DNA from: Pseudomonas chlororaphis
GTDB lineage: Bacteria > Pseudomonadota > Gammaproteobacteria > Pseudomonadales > Pseudomonadaceae
DNA length: 64,000 nucleotides
NCBI RefSeq assembly: GCF_001921865.1
Contig: NZ_MSCT01000013.1
Location: 62,001 to 126,000, forward strand
Reading direction: 5' to 3'
The position numbers were made by a program, and so were the translations under genes. Of the stretch, positions 42,063-49,805 are shown one piece after another. Position 1 is the first letter of the stretch. Each line of letters opens with the position of its first letter. The notes under the pieces were generated by a model. It was not told where the DNA came from and did no database searches. It saw nothing but the letters and a program-made list of their open reading frames with translations.

Positions 42063-43040
42063 ATGAGCCGTCATGATCATGGTCACGCCAGCCTGCTGGA
42101 AGCCTTCAGCACGCTGACCCTGGAGCTGCAGCGCCTGGCGCAGAACAAGGACATCGAACATTTCCACGGCCATGCGCTGAGCCGCATCGGCCAGCTGCTG
42201 CCCTTCGACAGCGCCTGGTGGGGCCGCGCCGCGCTGATCGACGGCCTGCCGGAAGAACACAGCTCCTACCTCTATCGCCTGCCCCCCAGCTACCTGCCGG
42301 ACTGGCAGTCGATCAAGCACATCGACGTCACCGTCGGCCGCGTCCACCAGGCTCCGGGCCAGGCGGTGATCGTCGACATGGGCGACCCGGCCAACGGCCC
42401 CGGGCTGAACTGGCTCGGCGCCACCTACGGCATCGGCGAGCTGCTGTGCGTGGTCTACATCGACCCGCACACCCACCTCAGCGACCACCTGGCGCTGTAC
42501 CGCGCGCCCGGAGCCAAGCGTTTCGACGCCGACGACTGCCTGCTGCTGAACAACCTGATGCTGCACCTGGTGGCCGCGGTGTCGGCCAACCAGATCCGCG
42601 CCCTGGTGGCCATGCGCGAAACCCTCACCAGCCCGCGCCACCTGGCGCTGGCGGTGTGCGACCAGCGCGGCACCCTGCATTGCGCCGAGCGCGGTTTCGT
42701 CGACCTGCTGCTGGGCGAATGGCCGGACTGGCGCGGCCCCTGCCTGCCCGTGCCGGTGGCCGACGGCGGTTACGAAGGCCGCCACCTGCAATTCGACGCC
42801 TCGCCGGTGGGCGACCTGTTTCTCCTGGCCGCCCGCAGCCGCACGGTGCTCACGCAATTGAGCCCGCGGGAAAACGACGTGGCCCTGGGCTTCGGCGAGG
42901 GCAAGACCTACAAGGAAATCGCCCGCGACCTGGGCCTGTCGCCGAACACCGTGCGCCACCACATCCGCGCCATCTACAACAAGCTCGGGGTCAAGGACAA
43001 AACCCGCATCGCCCACCTGCTGCACGCCCCGCCCGACTGA
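42063..43040 (+). CDS. LuxR-type transcriptional regulator
   Basis: Predicted 325-residue regulator. The C-terminal 60 residues are a LuxR/GerE helix-turn-helix (LSPRENDVALGFGEGKTYKEIARDLGLSPNTVRHHIRAIYNKLGVKDKTRIAHLL). The N-terminal 250 residues are a GAF/PAS-like sensor without a receiver domain (no phospho-Asp pattern) and without the acyl-homoserine-lactone-binding signature as far as I can see. It lies between hpaBC and an outer-membrane/MFS/amidohydrolase operon reading the same way, and probably controls one of them. The effector is unknown; an aromatic compound is a reasonable guess. Confidence 0.85.
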   Translation: MSRHDHGHASLLEAFSTLTLELQRLAQNKDIEHFHGHALSRIGQLLPFDSAWWGRAALIDGLPEEHSSYLYRLPPSYLPDWQSIKHIDVTVGRVHQAPGQAVIVDMGDPANGPGLNWLGATYGIGELLCVVYIDPHTHLSDHLALYRAPGAKRFDADDCLLLNNLMLHLVAAVSANQIRALVAMRETLTSPRHLALAVCDQRGTLHCAERGFVDLLLGEWPDWRGPCLPVPVADGGYEGRHLQFDASPVGDLFLLAARSRTVLTQLSPRENDVALGFGEGKTYKEIARDLGLSPNTVRHHIRAIYNKLGVKDKTRIAHLLHAPPD

Positions 43041-43193
43041 TAGCCACCGCCATTCCCTGCTGATTCCTGCGCTGTCGTGTTGACGGCCACGGGCCGCTAT
43101 TGCCCATTTTTTTTGCACTGCCGCGTACCGGCGAGAGCTTCGAAGCACAACCACTCCCGCCGCACAACAACTCAAAAAAGAGACGCCTTGCCC

Positions 43194-44069
43194 ATGACCA
43201 GAACGCTTGCCCATCCCGCCGCGCTGACCTTTACCGGCGCGCTGTTGAGCCTCAACGCCGGCGCTGCCGACCTCAACGCCCGCGACTTTTTCAGCGCACC
43301 TCCGGGCACCAGCCTCGGCGTGCTGTACCTGCCGGCGACCCGCGCCGACGACTTCCACGGCCCGGCCGACAGTACCGGCAAGGCCGAGCTCAAGGTCAAC
43401 GCCGTGGCCTATCGCCAGGTGTTCTTCAGCGATATCTGCGGCACCCTGTGCACCCCGCAATTCATCGTGCCCTTCGCCGATATCGACGCCCGGCTGCCCG
43501 GCGCCAGCCGCCACACCGGGGAAAGCGGCTTCGGCGACCCGCAAGTCGGCGGCACGCTGTTCTTCATCAACGACCCGGCCACGCGCACCTACAGCGGCCT
43601 GCTGACCCTGGTCACCCTGCCGGTAGGCGAATACCACGGCAACAACCCGGACGTGTCGCCGGGCGCCAACCGCTGGGGCACGACCTTCGTTTACAACTAC
43701 ACCCAGGGCGTCGGCGAAAAGTGGGTCCTGGAAGCCAACCTCGAAGCCCAGCTCTACGGGAAAAACGACGACTACTTCGGCAGCGACCTGAAACAGGACC
43801 CGCTGTACCGCCTGCAAGCCTTCGCCTCCTACGACTTCAGCGCCAGCACCTACGGCGCGCTGCGGCTGATCCATGCCGACGGCGGCGAGCTGCGCATCAA
43901 CGACCAGCGCATCGACGACACCCACAAGCGCTACACCCAGGTCGGTTTCGAGGTCGGTCACTGGCTGGACCGGCAGAACCAGTTGATGTTCGGCCTCTCG
44001 CAAAACGTCGCCACCCGCAACGGCTACCACGGCACCGACGCCTTGTTGCGCCTGGTCCACGTGTTTTGA
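43194..44069 (+). CDS. Outer-membrane channel-like protein of the phenol/MetA-pathway family
   Basis: Predicted 291-residue outer-membrane beta-barrel with a cleavable signal (MTRTLAHPAALTFTGALL...NAGAA). Alternating hydrophobic strands run to a C-terminal phenylalanine (LLRLVHVF), the usual barrel end. Stretches such as GESGFGDPQVGGTLFFI, TYSGLLTLVTLPVGEYHGN and RWGTTFVYNYTQGVGEKWVLEANLEAQLYGKN resemble the Phenol_MetA_deg/SphA-like family of putative transporters found in aromatic degradation clusters. The ATG at 43194 is the one directly before the signal. It is followed 23 bases later by an MFS gene, which suggests a two-membrane uptake route. The leader has the A-rich CACAACAACTCAAAAAAG, a weak Crc-type site. 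Confidence 0.78.
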   Translation: MTRTLAHPAALTFTGALLSLNAGAADLNARDFFSAPPGTSLGVLYLPATRADDFHGPADSTGKAELKVNAVAYRQVFFSDICGTLCTPQFIVPFADIDARLPGASRHTGESGFGDPQVGGTLFFINDPATRTYSGLLTLVTLPVGEYHGNNPDVSPGANRWGTTFVYNYTQGVGEKWVLEANLEAQLYGKNDDYFGSDLKQDPLYRLQAFASYDFSASTYGALRLIHADGGELRINDQRIDDTHKRYTQVGFEVGHWLDRQNQLMFGLSQNVATRNGYHGTDALLRLVHVF

Positions 44070-44092
44070 ACCGCCTGTCCCGGAGCTTGCCC

Positions 44093-45268
44093 ATGAACAC
44101 CTCCACGATCGACAAGAACCAGGCGCTGAGCGGCGAGCAACCGCACGCCGTCTCGCCGCGGGCACGACTGGCAGCCATCGTGCTGTTCGCCGCCATCATC
44201 CCGACCATCCTCATGACCGCCCCGGCGGTGGCTGCGCAACTGGCCAGCCAATGGCACCTCGGCCCCTCGCAGATCGGCGACCTGTTCGCCACTGAACTGG
44301 GGGCCATGAGCCTGGCCACCCTGCCCGCCTTCTGGTGGCTCAAGCGCATCGACTGGCGCCGCGCGGCGCTGCTGGCCGGGGCGTTGTTCATCGGCGCCAA
44401 CCTGCTGTCGATCTGGGCGCAGAGCTACCCGGCGCTGCTGGCCCTGCGTTTCGCCAGCGCCCTGGCCGGCGGTTCGCTGATGATCATCTGCCTGTCCAGC
44501 GCGGCCTCGACCGCCAACCCCAGCCGGGTCTACGGCCTGTGGGTCATGGGCCAACTGGTGGTCGGGGCGCTCGGCCTGAGCCTGTTGCCGCACCTGTTCG
44601 AGCAGTACGGCCTGGCGGCCTGCTACCTGCTGCTGGCCGTGCTGATGACCCTGTGCCTGCCGCTGGCACGCTACTTTCCCCGGGGCGCCGCGAGCCCTGC
44701 GCAAAGCACGCAGCCCGCGGCGGCCGTGCCCACGTGGAAAGCCGCTTGCGGCCTTCTCGGCATCCTCGGTTTCTACATCAGCCTCAGCGGGGTCTGGACC
44801 TTTATCGGTTCGATCAGCGCCCAGGCCGGCATTTCCGCGCAAGCCAGCGGCGAGCTGCTGGCCGTCGCCACGGTCATGGGCATCGTCGGCGCCGGCTGCG
44901 CCTCGCTGATCGGCAATCGCCTGCCGCGCCTGCTGTTGCTGCTGCTCGGCTACGCCTTGATGGCCGGCTCGCTGCTGTTGCTGCTGGGCGCGCCGACCCT
45001 GGCGCGCTTCGCCCTCGCCGCCCTGGCCTTCAAGTTCACCTGGACCTTCATCCTGCCGCTGATCCTCGCCTGCCTCGCCGACCTCGACCGCTCCGGCAAG
45101 CTGATGAACGCCTCCAACCTGGTGATCGGCGGCGGCCTGGCCATCGGCCCGACCCTCGCCGGCCGGCTGATCGAAAACACCGGCGGTTTTCAGCCGCTGC
45201 TGATCGGCGGCGCCTGCCTGAGCTTGCTGTCGCTGGCGCTGATCCTAGGCAGCCGCCGCGCGCCCTGA
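44093..45268 (+). CDS. MFS transporter
   Basis: Predicted 391-residue inner-membrane transporter with about twelve helices. Early features are FAAIIPTILMTAPAVAAQLASQWHLGPSQIGDLFATELGAMSLATLPAFW; later ones include YGLWVMGQLVVGALGLSLLPHLF and AFKFTWTFILPLILACLADLDRSG. The motif A loop is reduced to KRIDWRRA, so it is a divergent member. The start at 44093 lies 23 bases after the outer-membrane gene. It is the middle gene of an outer-membrane channel / MFS / amidohydrolase operon. Substrate unknown; import of an acetylated amine or amide is suggested by the next gene. Confidence 0.83.
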   Translation: MNTSTIDKNQALSGEQPHAVSPRARLAAIVLFAAIIPTILMTAPAVAAQLASQWHLGPSQIGDLFATELGAMSLATLPAFWWLKRIDWRRAALLAGALFIGANLLSIWAQSYPALLALRFASALAGGSLMIICLSSAASTANPSRVYGLWVMGQLVVGALGLSLLPHLFEQYGLAACYLLLAVLMTLCLPLARYFPRGAASPAQSTQPAAAVPTWKAACGLLGILGFYISLSGVWTFIGSISAQAGISAQASGELLAVATVMGIVGAGCASLIGNRLPRLLLLLLGYALMAGSLLLLLGAPTLARFALAALAFKFTWTFILPLILACLADLDRSGKLMNASNLVIGGGLAIGPTLAGRLIENTGGFQPLLIGGACLSLLSLALILGSRRAP

Positions 45269-45311
45269 ACCTCACCCGCCCCCTGGTCCTTCCCCCTAGA
45301 TGGATATACCC

Positions 45312-46418
45312 ATGAAACGTAGAACCGCGTTTTTCTTCGATGAACTCAGCCTCTGGCACAGCGCCGGCCCGCATGCCCTGACGCTGCCGGTCGGCGGCTG
45401 GGTGCAACCGCCCGCCGCCGCCGGGCACGCCGAATCGCCGGAAACCAAGCGCCGCCTGAAAAGCCTGCTGGACGTCTCCGGCCTGAGCCGCGAGCTCCTG
45501 GTGCGTGGCGCCGCGGCCGCCAGCGAAGAGGATTTGCTGCGAGTGCACACCGCCCAGTACCTGCAACGCTTCAAGGCCCTGAGCGACGCCGGCGGCGGCG
45601 AACTCGGCCCACAGGCGCCAATCGGCCCGGGCAGCTACGAAATCGCCAGACTCTCCGCCGGCCTGGCCATCGCCGCGGTGGACGCCGTGCTCGACGGCGA
45701 AGCCGACAACGCCTACTCGCTGTCCCGCCCGCCGGGGCACCACTGCCTGGCCGACGGCGCCATGGGCTTCTGCTTCCTGGCCAATATCGCCATCGCCATC
45801 GAGGCGGCCAAGGCCCGGCGCGGCCTGGGCAAGGTCGCGGTGATCGACTGGGACGTGCACCACGGCAACGGCACCCAGTCGATCTTCGAGGAACGCGGCG
45901 ACGTGCTGACCATTTCCCTGCATCAGGACGGCTGCTTCCCGCCCGGCTACAGCGGCGAACAGGACCGCGGCCGCGGCGCCGGGCTGGGGGCCAATCTCAA
46001 TATCCCGCTGCTGCCCGGCGGCGGCCACGACGCCTACCTGCATGCCCTGCAACGCCTGGTGATTCCGGCCCTGGAGCGCTTCGAGCCGGAGCTGATCGTC
46101 ATTGCCTGCGGCTACGACGCCAACGCGGTCGACCCGCTGGCGCGGATGCTGCTGCACAGCGACTCGTTCCGCGCCATGACCCGCCTGCTGCGCGAAACCG
46201 CCGAGCGCCTGTGCCACGGACGCCTGGTGCTGGTGCACGAAGGCGGTTACTCCGAAGCCTATGTGCCCTTCTGCGGGCTGGCGACCCTCGAGGAACTGGC
46301 CGGCGTCAGGACCGCGGTCACCGACCCGATGCTGGAGTTCGTGCAGATGCAACAGCCCAGCCCGGAATTCCAGGCCTTCCAGCGCCAGCTAATCGACCGC
46401 CAGGCCGAAGCCCTGTAA
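45312..46418 (+). CDS. Class II histone-deacetylase-like amidohydrolase
   Basis: Predicted 368-residue zinc amidohydrolase of the arginase/deacetylase fold, closest in motif pattern to bacterial HDAH enzymes. The charge-relay histidines are in SRPPGHHCLADGAMGFCFLAN. Zinc ligands are Asp and His in VIDWDVHHGNGT and Asp in CGYDANAVDPLA. The transition-state Tyr is in HEGGYSEAYVPF. ETKRRLKSLLDVSG and EIARLSAGLA are also HDAH-like. In bacteria such enzymes remove acetyl from small amides such as acetylpolyamines; protein targets are not established. The operon with an outer-membrane channel and an MFS importer suggests catabolism of an N-acetylated compound. The TAA stop lies in a REP element. 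A start at 45300 is possible. Confidence 0.87.
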   Translation: MKRRTAFFFDELSLWHSAGPHALTLPVGGWVQPPAAAGHAESPETKRRLKSLLDVSGLSRELLVRGAAAASEEDLLRVHTAQYLQRFKALSDAGGGELGPQAPIGPGSYEIARLSAGLAIAAVDAVLDGEADNAYSLSRPPGHHCLADGAMGFCFLANIAIAIEAAKARRGLGKVAVIDWDVHHGNGTQSIFEERGDVLTISLHQDGCFPPGYSGEQDRGRGAGLGANLNIPLLPGGGHDAYLHALQRLVIPALERFEPELIVIACGYDANAVDPLARMLLHSDSFRAMTRLLRETAERLCHGRLVLVHEGGYSEAYVPFCGLATLEELAGVRTAVTDPMLEFVQMQQPSPEFQAFQRQLIDRQAEAL

Positions 46419-46513
46419 GAGCGCAGCTTGCTCGCGATGGATGGATAACGATAATGCGCGGTGGCAGGTACACCGCCGCTTTGCGGCTATCGCGAGCACG
46501 CTGCGCTCCTACA
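46414..46513. repeat. REP pair overlapping the amidohydrolase stop codon
   Basis: TGTAAGAGCGCAGCTTGCTCGCGAT (one change from TGTAGGAG) provides the TAA stop and faces ATCGCGAGCACGCTGCGCTCC. Confidence 0.85.
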
Positions 46514-46606
46514 AGGAATTGGGGTGCCGGGGGTGCTTGGGGCTGGTTCGCTGCCCGCGCCGGCCGCTCCGATTGCCAGGCCGAAGCCTCGTGGCTCTCG
46601 CCGTCC

Positions 46607-46705
46607 TGTAGGAGCGCAGCTTGCTCGCGATCAATGGATAACGATAACGCGCGGTGACAGGCAAACCGCCGCTACGCGGCTATCGCGAGCACGCTGCGCT
46701 CCTAC
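46607..46705. repeat. Second REP pair, overlapping the AraC gene 3' end
   Basis: TGTAGGAGCGCAGCTTGCTCGCGAT faces ATCGCGAGCACGCTGCGCTCC. The inner parts (GGATAACGATAA, GCGGTG, CACCGCCGCT) are nearly identical to those of the pair at 46414, so the two pairs are tandem duplicates. The 283-base gap holds nothing else. Confidence 0.87.
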
Positions 46706-47679
46706 GAGGACAGGGATACCTGGGAGGCGCGGGCTTCGCTGGGGGTCTGGCCGTAATGGGCCTTGAACGCCCGGGCGAAGTGGGCCTGGCTGGTGAAGCC
46801 GTGGCGGTAGGCGATTTCGCCGATGTCCAGGCCCAGGCCCCGGGGGCTGCTCAGCAGGTCATGGGCCTGTTGCAGGCGTTTTTCCAGGATGAAGCGGCTG
46901 GGCTGGGTGCCTTCCAGGGCGAACAGGCGGGTCAGGTGCCGGGGCGAAATGCCGGTTTGCGCCGCCACTCGCTCGCAGCTCAGTTCCGGGTCGGCCAACT
47001 GTTCGCTGATGCAGTGCTTGGCGGCCAGCAGATAAGACGCGCTCAGGGCGTTGATCCGCCGCTCGCCGGTCTGCCCGGCAATCAGGCTGCCCAGCAATTC
47101 GAGGGCCTGGTTCTGATACTCAGGCACGTCCTGGCTCAGCGGCTGCTGGAAAAACTCGTCCGTGCGCTCGCCCAGCGTCCGCAACAGCAGGCGCTGCACG
47201 CCGCTGTGCCCGCCGACCTTCAACGGCCGGTCGAAACGCTGCAGGCAGCGCTCGGCGAACAATGCCTGGGGCAGGTCGAAGATGAACTGGCGCATCGGCC
47301 CGGAGAAACCGAACAGGTAGGGCTTGTCGGTGCGGTAGATGATCAGCTCGCCCGGTTCGAGCAACTGGCAGGCGCCGTCCTGATAGAAAAACGAACCGCT
47401 GCCGGTGACGAAGGAGACGAACACCGACTCCTTGGGCGCCGTGCGGATCATCGCGCCGTCGCGCTCGACCACATGTTCGTTGCCCTCGATCCGCGCCAGG
47501 CGCATGCCATCCAGTTGCAGGTTGTCTTGGCGGGCGGCAAGGCCGTCGTCGCAAAAGGTGGTGCATTTGAGGCCGACCAGCGAGGAGGCGTTGTAGTCCT
47601 CCCAGAAGGCCAACCGCTGGTCCAGGGCAACGCCCTGGGTACAGGCATGCCGGGTTTCGAGCAAGGCGCATGGAGACAT
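46702..47679 (-). CDS. AraC-family regulator (AraC_binding_2 type)
   Basis: Predicted 325-residue regulator. The N-terminal 180 residues (AFWEDYNASSLVGLKCTTF ... SVFVSFVTGSGSFFYQDG ... LEPGELIIYRTDKPYLFGF) look like the AraC_binding_2/FeaR-type sensor domain often found with aromatic pathways. The C-terminal AraC domain has LSCERVAAQTGISPRHLTRLFALEGTQPSRFILEKRLQQA and IAYRHGFTSQAHFARAFKAHYGQTPSEAR. MSPCALL at 47679 is chosen because GAGAAG precedes it; an ATG at 47694 is also possible. It is divergent from the cupin/MFS/ADH/porin/GMC cluster and is its likely activator. Its TAG stop lies in a REP. Confidence 0.88.
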   Translation of the reverse strand: MSPCALLETRHACTQGVALDQRLAFWEDYNASSLVGLKCTTFCDDGLAARQDNLQLDGMRLARIEGNEHVVERDGAMIRTAPKESVFVSFVTGSGSFFYQDGACQLLEPGELIIYRTDKPYLFGFSGPMRQFIFDLPQALFAERCLQRFDRPLKVGGHSGVQRLLLRTLGERTDEFFQQPLSQDVPEYQNQALELLGSLIAGQTGERRINALSASYLLAAKHCISEQLADPELSCERVAAQTGISPRHLTRLFALEGTQPSRFILEKRLQQAHDLLSSPRGLGLDIGEIAYRHGFTSQAHFARAFKAHYGQTPSEARASQVSLSS

Positions 47680-47869
47680 TTTTATTCTTCTCATGGCAAG
47701 GAAGCGTTGCCGGTCGGCAAGGCCGCGACCGGATACCTGAAGCCACGGAACATAAGGGCCGCGGCCGTTCATTAACATATGAACCTTAGAAGCTGTCAAC
47801 GTGAAACGCAGTGGGTACAAGACGATTGGCCCTGTAAATATCGTCCCCGAAGCCTGTAGGAAAGATCTA

Positions 47870-47900
47870 GTCCGATTCAGACAACAATCCCGTCCGATTC
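47870..47900 (+). promoter_or_regulatory. 22-base-spaced direct repeats, probable AraC-type site
   Basis: GTCCGATTC occurs at 47870-47878 and again at 47892-47900, exactly 22 bases apart, which is two helical turns as in AraC/XylS half-sites. A possible -10, TAAAGT (47928-47933), lies downstream; alternatively GATAAA at 47901. The cupin gene starts at 47967. Confidence 0.6.
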
Positions 47901-47966
47901 GATAAAACCCGGCCCGCGCCGCCCGCCTAAAGTCGCCTCGACTCCCCCAACGAAGAGAGGCCGACC

Positions 47967-48500
47967 ATGCCCGAAGCCGCCAGCCGTGAATTCTGGAAAG
48001 ACCTGCAACCGATCGCCAACTGCTTCAAGCCGGACGCCAAGCCCGAGGTGTACCTGGCCAACGCCGCGACCGACGACCTGGAGCTGTACGTGCCCTTCAC
48101 CGAAACCGTGTCGTCGCGGCCGCTGTGGATCTCCCCCAGCGAGAACCGCTGGTGCGACATCCTCATGGCCAGCAGCGCCGGGCTGGTGAACCGCCACTAC
48201 CACCCGCACGAAGTGTTCGCCTACACCCTGTCGGGCAAGTGGGGCTACCTGGAGCACGACTGGACCGCGACCGCCGGCGACTTCGTCTACGAGACCCCGG
48301 GCGAAGGCCACACCCTGGTGGCCTACGAGCACGAACAACCGATGCGCGCGTTTTTCATCGTCAAGGGCCCGCTGATCTGGCTCGACGAGCACGGCGAGCC
48401 GGAAGGCTATTTCGACGTGCACTCCTACATCGCCATGTGCCGCGCCCACTACGAAAAGATCGGCCTCGGCGCCGCCTACATCGACACCCTGTTTCGCTGA
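47967..48500 (+). CDS. Cupin dioxygenase of the 2,4'-dihydroxyacetophenone dioxygenase family
   Basis: Predicted 177-residue single-domain cupin. Metal ligands are visible in the first cupin motif NRHYHPHEVFAYTLSGKWGYLEHDW (two His and a Glu) and a further His in ETPGEGHTLVAYE. Length and overall pattern recall 2,4'-dihydroxyacetophenone dioxygenase, an iron enzyme that cleaves the side chain between two oxygen-bearing carbons to give 4-hydroxybenzoate and formate. That exact activity is not certain: related cupins act on other ketones. First gene of a cluster with MFS, alcohol dehydrogenase, porin and GMC oxidoreductase, divergent from an AraC regulator. Confidence 0.72.
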   Translation: MPEAASREFWKDLQPIANCFKPDAKPEVYLANAATDDLELYVPFTETVSSRPLWISPSENRWCDILMASSAGLVNRHYHPHEVFAYTLSGKWGYLEHDWTATAGDFVYETPGEGHTLVAYEHEQPMRAFFIVKGPLIWLDEHGEPEGYFDVHSYIAMCRAHYEKIGLGAAYIDTLFR

Positions 48501-48539
48501 ACCGGCGACTTTCACCTGTCCCTCCCGCGGAGAACGACC

Positions 48540-49805
48540 ATGGCTTACAACAACAATAAAGCCAGTTACGAGAACATCCTGCTGGGCGTGCTGTTCCTGA
48601 CGTTCGGCTTCGTCTTTTTCGATCGCCTGGCGCTGTCTTTCCTGTTTCCGTTCATGGCTGACGAGCTGCAACTGAGCAACAGCCACCTGGGCATGCTGTC
48701 GTCGGTCCTGGCCCTGGCCTGGGCGGTGTCCGGCGCCCTGGTCGGGGCCTGGTCGGACCGGCGCGGCAAGCGCAAGCCGCTGCTGATCGGCGCGGTGATT
48801 CTGTTTTCCCTGTGCTCGGCGCTCTCGGGGCTGGTCACCGGTTTTCTCAGCCTGCTGCTGTTCCGCGGCATCATGGGCCTGGCCGAAGGGCCGATCCTGC
48901 CGCTCTCGCAATCGCTGATGGTGGAAGCCTCCTCGCCCCATCGCCGGGGCCTGAACATGGGCCTGCTGCAAGGCTCGGCGGCCGGCTTGTTGGGCGCGGT
49001 GATCGGCCCGCCGGTGCTGATCGGCCTGGCCGAAGCCTACGGCTGGCGCCATGCCTTTATCGTGTCGCTGATCCCCGGGCTGCTGATCGCCCTGCTGATC
49101 TGGCGCTACGTGCGGCGCGACGCACCGCTGGCGCCCGCGGCCAGCCCTGGCGCGGCGGCCCCGGTGCAGCGCCTGGCGCTGCTGAAAAGCCGCAATATCG
49201 TGCTCTGCACCCTGATCAGCTGCGTGTTTCTCACCTGGTTCGTGATCCTGATCTCTTTCACCCCGACCTTCCTGGTCAAGGTCCGCGGCTACAGCCCGGC
49301 AAGCATGGGCACGGTGATGAGTTGCCTGGGCGGCGCCTGGGTGCTGTGGGGTTTTGGCGTGGCGGCGATTTCCGATCGTTTCGGCCGCCGCCCGACCCTG
49401 GTGCTGTTCTCGCTGGTCGCCGCCTGCTGCCCGATCGCCCTGCTCTACGCCAGCAGCCCCTGGATGATGGGCGTACTGATGCTGCTGACCTACACGGGCC
49501 TGGGCTGTTTCACCCTGTTCATGGCGACCATTCCGGCCGAGACCGTGCCGCGGGAAGTCATGGCCACGGCCCTGGGCCTGATCATGGGCGTCGGCGAACT
49601 GGTGGGCGGCTTCGTCTCGCCGACCGTCGCCGGGTTCGCCGCCGACCGTTTCGGCCTGTCCATCGTCATGTGGATCTCCTGCGGCGGCGCCCTGCTGGCC
49701 GCGCTGCTGGCCCTGTTCCTCAAGGAAACCGCGCCGGCGGTGCTCGCCCGCGCCCGCCGCGTCGAACCTTCCCCGTCCTCCGCCCTGCAAGGAAACCAGC
49801 CATGA
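48540..49805 (+). CDS. MFS transporter, probably aromatic/carboxylate importer
   Basis: Predicted 421-residue inner-membrane transporter of about twelve helices. Helix 1 region is LLGVLFLTFGFVFFDRLALSFLFPFM, motif A is GAWSDRRGKRKPLLIG, and later GFGVAAISDRFGRRPTLVLF repeats the motif in the second half. SQSLMVEASSPHRRGLNMGLLQGSAAGLLG is typical of the ACS/aromatic-acid groups. It lies 39 bases after the cupin gene and overlaps the alcohol dehydrogenase start by an ATGA, so it is co-transcribed. Codons 3 to 7 (AACAACAATAAA) form an Hfq/Crc-type motif at the start of the message. Confidence 0.87.
   Translation: MAYNNNKASYENILLGVLFLTFGFVFFDRLALSFLFPFMADELQLSNSHLGMLSSVLALAWAVSGALVGAWSDRRGKRKPLLIGAVILFSLCSALSGLVTGFLSLLLFRGIMGLAEGPILPLSQSLMVEASSPHRRGLNMGLLQGSAAGLLGAVIGPPVLIGLAEAYGWRHAFIVSLIPGLLIALLIWRYVRRDAPLAPAASPGAAAPVQRLALLKSRNIVLCTLISCVFLTWFVILISFTPTFLVKVRGYSPASMGTVMSCLGGAWVLWGFGVAAISDRFGRRPTLVLFSLVAACCPIALLYASSPWMMGVLMLLTYTGLGCFTLFMATIPAETVPREVMATALGLIMGVGELVGGFVSPTVAGFAADRFGLSIVMWISCGGALLAALLALFLKETAPAVLARARRVEPSPSSALQGNQP
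48549..48560 (+). promoter_or_regulatory. Hfq/Crc-type motif inside the first codons of the MFS gene
   Basis: AACAACAATAAA holds two overlapping AANAANAA matches, 9 bases after the A of the start codon, and would block initiation when bound. Confidence 0.6.

Noticed and set aside
43100..44092. Open frame running through the outer-membrane gene into the MFS gene
   Set aside because: The extra N-terminal part is a shadow of the outer-membrane gene in another frame; the MFS start at 44093 fits its first helix.
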